The notes under the pieces: model-generated
Database searches by the model: none
Seen by the model: only the letters and a program-made list of their open reading frames with translations
What the model was told of the DNA's origin: nothing
Made by a program: the position numbers and the translations under genes
Origin: Rhizoclosmatium globosum
Lineage: Eukaryota; Chytridiomycota; Chytridiomycetes; Chytridiales; Chytriomycetaceae
DNA length: 64,000 bases
Direction: 5' to 3'
NCBI GenBank assembly: GCA_002104985.1
Contig: MCGO01000155.1
Span: 24,953 to 88,952, forward strand
Shown: positions 56,818 through 64,000 of the stretch, piece by piece
How the letters are laid out: each line of letters begins with the position of its first letter
How positions within the stretch are numbered: the first letter of the stretch is position 1

Positions 56818-57240
56818 ACAAAAACAATCTATTTCTGCCTGTCTGTATTTGCTTTCACTCTAACGGTGGATGCCAAAATAAACTCCTTTCCTTGTTTTTT
56901 TGCTGCTTTGTTCTTCCAACAGTGCCTTTTAAGTTTACATTGATGACACTGTCTTCAATTGTCGTCTTCAAGTTGTTAACAGTCGTCACTAAAGTTCTAC
57001 TGCATACGTATGGAATACAAACTCACTACTCATAGGTTGTCTATTCTTGAACTAGTGGAATGTAGACTTAGGAAACCTAAACTGCAGTATTTGTGTCATT
57101 GTTACCACTCGTTGGTTTCCCTGCCACAACTTAAGACACGAACTTGCAGTTACGACATTCTAACAACCAAGGTTAATAGATTATGCAATGATGTAAACAG
57201 AGAAATCAAAGTAACTTGTGCGCACGGACACAAAACAGAG
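56818..57240. other. Spacer, no confident gene
   Basis: Contains the eS8 3' end (AATAAA at 56876) and an uncertain frame (57010-57285) that might be a 5' exon of the NLR gene, but no homology supports this. Confidence 0.35.
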
Positions 57241-57299
57241 AGTAAATTTTCTCATTTGGATCTTGAAGGAAATGGTGAAAGGTGAGCGCTCCACCAAAC

Positions 57300-60200
57300 T
57301 GACCCTGTCTTACCTGATGGCGCAGGACTTCAACCCTCAGCTGACGCCACTGGCGCAGGCACAGGGACAGGCGGCACCCCAATTGTTAAAGGATCAAGTG
57401 AGTGTTTCATTGGTTGTGAATTACTAATTGAGTATCTGTTGGATACAATTCTAGTTGAAGACCTGATTGAGGAGGACCTCTTAAATAGACTCAAGAAAGA
57501 ATCCAAAGAACTTCTAACAGCTGTCGTGGACAGTAACTCCAAGTTTAAAGAACTCAAGAAGTTGTTGGAGAATGTTGAAGAAACTGAAGAAGGTTACACC
57601 AAATTGAAGGAGAAGTTCGATGCTATCCTCAAGACTGAAAACGCACTGAGTACACAAGTGAAATCTGTTCTGGATGAATTGAAGTCAGTCATAGACGATA
57701 TTGCAAATGTAAGCTACCGTTTTGTTGACAATGTATAACACCATTCACAGACACACCCAATTTTGAAAATTGCCTGGATTGCTGTATCAGTTGTTTACAA
57801 GGTGGGGGTTAGAGACAGTCAAGTCAATAGATTACTTACTTTAGGGTTAGACAGTGCAAGGCATGAAAGCTTTTGATGACAACATCGTGAAAGTAATAGG
57901 AAAGTTTAAACGTGGAATGAATCTCCTGAATGTCTCTTTGGAGGCACAAGTGCGTGGAGAAAACAGCAAAGTACTTCTCAAGGGTGATATTGAACATTAC
58001 GTTGATTGTCTTCTTGAACTTGTTGATGTGTGCAAGAAATGCCAAGTTGGGCCAAAATGGTATAAATGGTGTAGCTGTAAGTCTGTTCAGCAGATTGTAT
58101 TATGATTGAACTTATGACCACACAGGGAGCAATTTCAAGACGTCCATGACTGTTGATTGGGACAATTTGGCTAAGAAGCTTGATGCTGCAGCTGAAAAAT
58201 TGTCTCAAGCCCAAATTGCTATAATGTCAGTTCCTGACCAAAAAGAGCCTACCATGTCAGAAAAGATGTGAGTTTGAAAAACTTACGTGTAATTATACTT
58301 GGTTGAACACATCTTCTCAGTGAGTCTCTTGAGAAATGGTTAAATCAAAGAGACTCAGACACTTTAGAGCTGCTAACCCTAAGACAAGTGGTTGGACGAG
58401 AATGGTTTGAAATTGAGTTGAGAAAATGGCTTAACAGCTCCAAAAGTATCTTTTGGCTGTGTGAGTATATATTAATTTCCATATGCCTTCACTTACAAAT
58501 TGTGTAGATGGTGAGGCTGGATGTGGGAAAACCATCATGGCAGCAAAAACAGTTACTTGGATTAACAGTCAGAATCAAGAAGTCTTTGCCTTTTACTTCA
58601 ACCACAAGACACGTAACAACCCTAAGACATGTTTCAAAATGCTTGCTTACCAAATTGCAAAAACGTACCAAACCAAAAAACCTGAGATCACAAATTCTAT
58701 TTTCAACAAATGCAAAGTTTGGATTGATGAAAATTCTTTGGAAACTCAAAATCTCCAAAGTCTTTTTGTTCATCTGATACACAGCCCTTTGGAAAGGACC
58801 AAGTCATTAGTATTTGTTATCGATGCATTGGATGAATGTGACCCTAACTGCCTTGAGGAATTTGTGAGTATTCTGAGTAGCAATATCATGTGTCAATTTC
58901 GCATATTTGTGACAAGCAAGGCAAATGTAAACTTATATCATGCAAAGAAATATTCATTTGAACCATTATCTGAAGAAAACAAAAATGATTTGAAGGAATA
59001 TGCTGCCAATATTTTGAGATCAGGAGAAATTATACCTAAAGCCCAAGTTTACAATTATGCAGACCAACTTGTAAAGATGTCAAATGGAAATTTTTTGGTA
59101 GCTTCACTTGCTCTGGATATTCTTTGTACAAGGCAATCCACGTATAACTTGTTCAAATCAAGTTGGAACACACTAAAGGAAGTAGAATTCACAAGCAGCA
59201 GTCTTTATGAATATGTATGGTCAAAAGATATTAAAGACAATGGGTCTGTTTGCAGGATTATCGCTATTATGTTGTTGTCTAAACAGCCTCTCAAGCTCAA
59301 CAGGTTTGCTGCAGTGATAGATATAGATGTAGATGCTCTTAAACCAATACTTGCACTCATTGCACCACTGATAAAGGAAATTAACAGTGAGTCTGACTTA
59401 GTAAGGTTTAAGCACAGAACAGCAGTTGAATTTCTTGAAAGCAAACTTGAAGGCAAAATCACTCTACCAGTTGAATTAGCTACATCACTTATAGAACAGA
59501 TGGAAGATTTGTTGGACTCATTGTATCGAAGCTGTTACAGAGAGGCAGCGCAGTCTTTTAACAAAGAAGCAGTGCAGTCTTTTGCCAGCAATTCAAACAG
59601 GTTCAAGGTTGGCCTTGAAAAATTCACTGACCTTGAAAAGGATAAAATGTTGTATTTCATTGAGAATTGGGTAAAAATTGTTGATACAACTGCATTATCT
59701 GACGTTTTTGAAAAATTTGTAAGTAGCTATGGCCATATTTTACTGGCAGCTTGCATTTTTACACAAAATGAGTCTACATTTCTGAAGCTGAAAAGCAACC
59801 AAAATAATATCAGGCTGCTAGTAAATTCCAATTATTTCACTTCACCTGTGCTTTATGAAGCTGCAAAATTTGGACTTTCTAAGATATGTGATTGTCTGTT
59901 ACAATCAGGATTGGTAGATGTACACTGTATTGGTCAAGACAATGTTAGACCTGCTGGAAAACCACTTCATATTGCAGTACACTGCAAGTCACTTGAAACA
60001 GTCAAAATACTAGTTAAATACGAGGCAGACATATTTGCAGAGGACGAATCACACCTAACACCGTATGGGTATAGTGAAGGAGTTATAAAAGAGTACTTTA
60101 ACTCAGAACAAGAGAGAAAAAAAGAACTTCTTGCAGTTGAAACAATGGTAAATAGATATTACTTTGACCAAAAAATAACAGAAAAATAGACTTTACTCCA

Positions 60201-62245
60201 AAGAGCAATTTGTGATAAAAATTCTCAATTATTTGAAGAATTATTTACAGCCTCAGCAATGAGTGAACCAAATTTTGACGATGAAGAAAATACTGGATAT
60301 CATTATGCAGCCAGTTTTTACAACTGTGATATTTTTGAGATTGTATCTAAACAATCTGGATTTATAGCTGGTATTTCACTCAAAAATGCAGAAGGGGCAA
60401 CCCCACTTACACTTGCTGCAAAGAAGGGAAACTATGGTGCAATGAAACTCTTACTTGACTTTGGAGCAGATATTGAATGCAAAGACAATTTTGGTAGAAC
60501 ACCATTAATTAATGCTGTACATGGTGGTCACACACAAACTATTGAGCTCTTGCTTCAAAACAATGCTACTGTAAACTGTAAAGACAAAGATGGACTTACA
60601 CCACTGGCCCATGCTGCACTCATGAACCACTTGAAGACAGTAAGAATTTTATTCTCTATTTTTATATTTGTATTGATCCGGCCTAAAACAGGCTGTGTCA
60701 CTATTTGAAGAGGCTGCCATTGTGAAACAAAAAATAATTGTGGATTCAAGAGATAATAGAGGGTATACACCACTGACAGTTGCTGCTGAGAATGGGTACA
60801 TTGAAATGATCAAGCTATTGATCAATAATGGAGCAAGTGTCAATTGTAAAGGAAGACATGACATAACACCTCTCTTTCTTGCTGCAGAAAGAGGGCATAA
60901 AGAAATAGCAGAGCTCTTAATCAAACAAAATGCAGATCCAAATTTGACCAGCAAATGTGGAGCTTTTCCACTTGAAGTAGCTGTTTCAAATGGACATACA
61001 GAAATTGTTGAGCACCTCATTAGCATTACAGATTTAAGTGATGAGATTATATGGAGATCTCTATTTGAAACTGCAATAGATGGATATAAGGATATTCAGA
61101 TTGTCATGTTGTTACTACATCAGAATGAAAGTATTGATTGTGTGAACTGTGCCTTGACACTCGCAGCTCAGAAAGGGCGCAGAGAAATTATTGAACTTCT
61201 GCTAACAACTTATAATGCAAGCATTAATTACCAGGACCAAAATAAAAATACACCCTTGGTATATGCAGCACAAGATGGTCACACAGAAATTGTGTCCCTT
61301 TTGCTCAATGCTAATGCAAGTGTTGAAGCAAAAAACAATGAAGGAAATACAGCATTAGGACTGGCAGCAGCCAATGGACACATAGACATTGTGCATCTTT
61401 TTTTAAAAGCTGAAGCAAGTGTTGAAGCAAAAAACAATGAAGGAAATACAGCATTAGGACTGGCAGCAGCCAATGGACACATAGACATTGTGCATCTTTT
61501 TTTAAAAGCTGAAGCAAGTGTTGAAGCAAGAAACAATGAAGGAGATACAGCATTAGGACTGGCAGCAGCCAATGGACACAAAGAAATTGTGTCCCTTTTA
61601 CTAAATACCAAAGCAAGTGTTGAAGCAAAAAACAATGAAGGAGATACAGCATTAGCACTGGCAGCAGCCTATGGACACATAGACATTGTGCATCTTTTAC
61701 TTTTGTATGAAGAAAGCAATGAGTCAAAGGAGAGCTTTCCATTAGTGTTTTTTGCATTGGATGGGCAGGAAAAAAAATTAGTAAATTTAAAGAATAATAA
61801 GGGATGGACACCTTTGACATATGCCGCCTCAGAAGGACACACTGAAATTGTGAATCTCCTTCTTGACTATAAAGCAAATATTAATTCTAAAGACAAAGAT
61901 GGTTGGTCACCTTTGACACATGCTGTATTTCAAGGACATCAATCCACTATCAATTTTTTGATGAGCAGAGGAGCTAATGTAAATGCCAGAACCAGCCATT
62001 TCTTAAAAGAATTAACAGTTCAAAGACAAAAAGAAAAAGAACACTTTATCAAATATCTTGATTCTCAATTTGGTAACTCAAAAGAAACAAACAATTCAAA
62101 CAAATTTCATTCTACTTTTGCAACGACTGCAGATTCTACTGAAACAGGCAATGCCTTAAAAACCAAGGAGAAAGAAACAAACTCAGCAAGTCTTACATTT
62201 TGGGAATATAGGATTCAACCCATTTTAGGTGTGTTTGGAAAGTGA
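57300..62245 (+). CDS. NACHT-ankyrin NLR-like protein (STAND NTPase) with an in-frame TAG
   Basis: NOD-like receptor of the fungal type. The N-terminal exons (57300 to about 58460) encode a helical region (LLNRLKKESKELLTAVVDSN, KKLLENVEETEEGYTKLKEK). The NACHT domain follows: Walker A GEAGCGKT (58511-58534), Walker B SLVFVIDALDEC (about 58804-58840), then SRIFVTSK-like sensor sequence. Ankyrin repeats start near 59840 and continue to 62000; four or five near 61312-61690 are almost identical. Fungal NLRs act in non-self recognition and programmed cell death, with the repeats as sensors; the role here is inferred. The frame has a TAG at 60187-60189, with ankyrin-like coding continuing in the same frame (TLLQRAICDKNSQLFEELFT), then an intron at 60640-60691. 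The translation start is not resolved. Confidence 0.75.
61312..61692 (+). repeat. Near-identical 99-bp ankyrin-coding tandem repeats
   Basis: Consecutive 33-codon units beginning ASVEAKNNEGNTALGLAAAN. The first two are identical at protein level; the next ones differ at a handful of positions. The identity extends to DNA, implying recent expansion or ongoing homogenisation. Confidence 0.9.
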
Positions 62246-62365
62246 TTTGAATATATCCATTTTTTTCCCATTGAAATAAACATTGATATTGTTAAGATAT
62301 CCATACATCCTGGAGGGTGACCAATCTTTGAGAATAAAATCATTGAGATGCCTTAAATATTTGTG

Positions 62366-62430
62366 ATAGCAGCCCTAGGGTTAGGGTTATATAATCCAGA
62401 GCTAGGGTTAGGCTGAGGTTAGGATTAGGC
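62366..62430 (+). repeat. Degenerate interstitial telomeric repeat
   Basis: CCCTAGGGTTAGGGTT, followed by CTAGGGTTAGGC and GAGGTTAGGATTAGG, on the proximal side of the reverse-transcriptase fragment. It has the same G-strand orientation as the terminal array. Confidence 0.8.
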
Positions 62431-63883
62431 CAGAGGACAACCTGCGCGACTGTTCAACTTCAAAAGTACTGCCCAGCTGGTTACTGAAGAGACTGTGGAA
62501 GCAACCATGAAGAGACTGCCACTTGGAAAGGCCTCTGGACCAGACAACATTCCTGCCGAGCTCATCTACTATGGAGGTTCAGCAATGGTAAGAGTGTTCA
62601 CCAAATTCTTGACTCTTGTACACAAGACATCTACTATTCCTTCTGAATGGAGGAATGCCACCATTGTCCCAGTATACAAGAACAAGGGCTCTCCTTCTGA
62701 CATTGCCATGCACCGCCCGATTGCTTTCACCTGCACTGGACGCCGCCTCTATGAACGTGTCCTGCTGCCAGAACTTGTGCACCTAGCCATAGCAACGTTA
62801 GATGACACTCAAGCTGGTTTCCGCCCCTCCCGTTCCACCTTGGATCAAGTCATGGTATTGCACGAAATCCTGTCTGGTGCCAAGGAAGCTTTTGCAGTGT
62901 TGCTGGACCTGAAGGCTGCATATGATATGGTGGACAGGGACATTCTTTGGAAAGAGCTGGAGACATACTTTGGAGTATCAGCTGCAGCCATTCAACGTCT
63001 TCAGGATCTGTTTGACAAGAATCAGAGTATGCTGGTTGTTGCTGGAAAGATGAGTATTCCCATACCCAATGCTCGTGGTTTACTCCAAGGGTCTACCCTC
63101 TCACCTATCCTCTTCAACTTCTTCATTGATCCTCTCTGCAGAAGACTCAAGGCCATAGAAATGCCCACTATTGCAGTCCATGGAGTGCGTGTGAATCGGT
63201 TGTTGTTTGCAGATGACACTTCTCTGGTGGCATCAAACACAAGAGACATGGCCAAGTTGCTCAAGACCTGCGAAGACTGGAGTAGGGACGTTGGCATGCA
63301 GTTTGCACCTCAGAAATGTGTTGTACTTGGGCCACCAATCAACAGGAGAGACGTTGCCTTGAAGATGTATGGAGTGGATCTGCCTTCAGAGACTAGTGCA
63401 TTGTATCTTGGAGTCCCCTTCAACTCTTCAGGAATCTGCTGGAAAGAGATGGTATTGGCAAGAACTACTAAAGCCAAACAGGTCATTGCTTCTCTTGCTC
63501 CCATTGGATTCAATGCCAGAGGTTGGGCCCCTGCTGCTTCAGCCAGAATCTACAAGGCTTTCATCCGTCCTGTCATGGAGTATGGTCTTGCTCTCTACGG
63601 TCATGGCATGCCAGCCAATCTGTTGACCTACTATGAGCGAGTCCAAACTATGGCACTGCGAACATTGACGTCAACTCCAAGAAACACCTCCAAGGTTGCT
63701 CTCATGAAGTTACTCCAAGTCGAACCCATGTCCTATCGCGCAAAGATACTGAACTTGAATTGGGCTGCTCGTCTCAACTCCTCAGGTGATGAAGGAAACT
63801 TGGCTGTTAAAGTTTTTCACTATGCTATTCAGCCTGCTAGAACACCTCACAAGAATTCACTCCCAAAGCTTGCCATGCAGAAG
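62431..63883 (+). mobile_element. Non-LTR reverse transcriptase fragment bounded by telomeric repeats
   Basis: An open frame of about 480 codons covers the RT fingers/palm and part of the thumb of a LINE-type (non-LTR) retrotransposon: LGKASGPDNIPAELI, IVPVYKNKGSPSD, AGFRPSRSTLDQV, VLLDLKAAYDMVDRDIL, GLLQGSTLSPILFNFFI, LLFADDTSLVA (catalytic FADD), MQFAPQKC, YLGVPF. The frame is open into the flank at 62435, but no endonuclease domain precedes it. It runs straight into telomeric repeats at 63884, so the C-terminus is lost. Either a telomere-targeting element inserted in the array, or a broken element capped by new telomere. RT motifs are intact, but the protein is incomplete. Confidence 0.85.
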
Positions 63884-64000
63884 GGGTTAGGGTTAGGATT
63901 AGGGTTAGGGTTAGGGTTAGGTTAGGGTTAGGGTTAGGGTTAGGTTAGGGTTAGGGTTAGGGTTAGGGTTAGGGTTAGGGTTAGGGTTAGGGTTAGGGTT
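63884..64000 (+). repeat. Telomere (TTAGGG)n
   Basis: TTAGGG array with occasional TTAGG and GGATTA variants near its start, G-strand 5'->3' toward the right edge. This marks the right chromosome end; the window stops inside the array. Confidence 0.97.

Overview
This is 64 kb of nuclear DNA from a eukaryotic microbe, and it ends at a chromosome end. From 63,884 the + strand is TTAGGG-type telomeric repeat running to base 64,000. Genes carry many short GT-AG introns (about 45-65 nt, with CTAAC/CTAAT-like branch sites). The mix of eS8, prohibitin, mitochondrial SSB, MAPEG, a GT61 glycosyltransferase, AAAP transporters, a NACHT-ankyrin NLR and Fanzor nucleases suits an early-diverging (chytrid-like) fungus. 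That placement is inference; no taxonomic marker was tested.

Layout. 0-4.4 kb: two convergent secreted TPR-GT61 paralogues. 4.7-9.4 kb: an AAAP amino-acid transporter and a 5'-truncated copy of it. 10.1-22.5 kb: a very large gene (about 3,750 residues) ending in a TnpB/Fanzor-like RuvC nuclease core with a C4 zinc ribbon, and carrying ubiquitin-like domains and zinc fingers upstream. 22.5-23.6 kb: a cytochrome P450 cut off after helix I. 23.9-29.8 kb (minus) and 38.4-44.3 kb (plus): two paralogous large Fanzor-like nucleases. 31-37 kb: a CENP-B-type HTH remnant, a MAPEG enzyme, a TMEM70-like protein, a coiled-coil acidic protein, a small ankyrin protein and fragments of an LRR gene. 44.6-56.8 kb: WW and SH3 proteins, a BSP-domain fragment, a secreted PAN-LRR protein, mtSSB, an inverted duplication of prohibitin 1, and eS8. 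57.2-62.2 kb: a NACHT-ankyrin NLR. 62.4-63.9 kb: a non-LTR reverse-transcriptase fragment embedded in telomeric repeats.

The most unusual content is the set of three Fanzor-family genes within 34 kb. One is extraordinarily long. Its 3' end overlaps a short dispersed repeat found three more times in the window, each time just downstream of a gene and near an AATAAA-like signal. Three large genes (two Fanzors and the NLR) contain a single in-frame stop inside otherwise continuous homologous sequence. That points to recent pseudogenisation, sequencing error, or less likely recoding. Partial duplicates are common (LRR, prohibitin, transporter, SH3 3' end), as expected of a plastic subtelomeric region.
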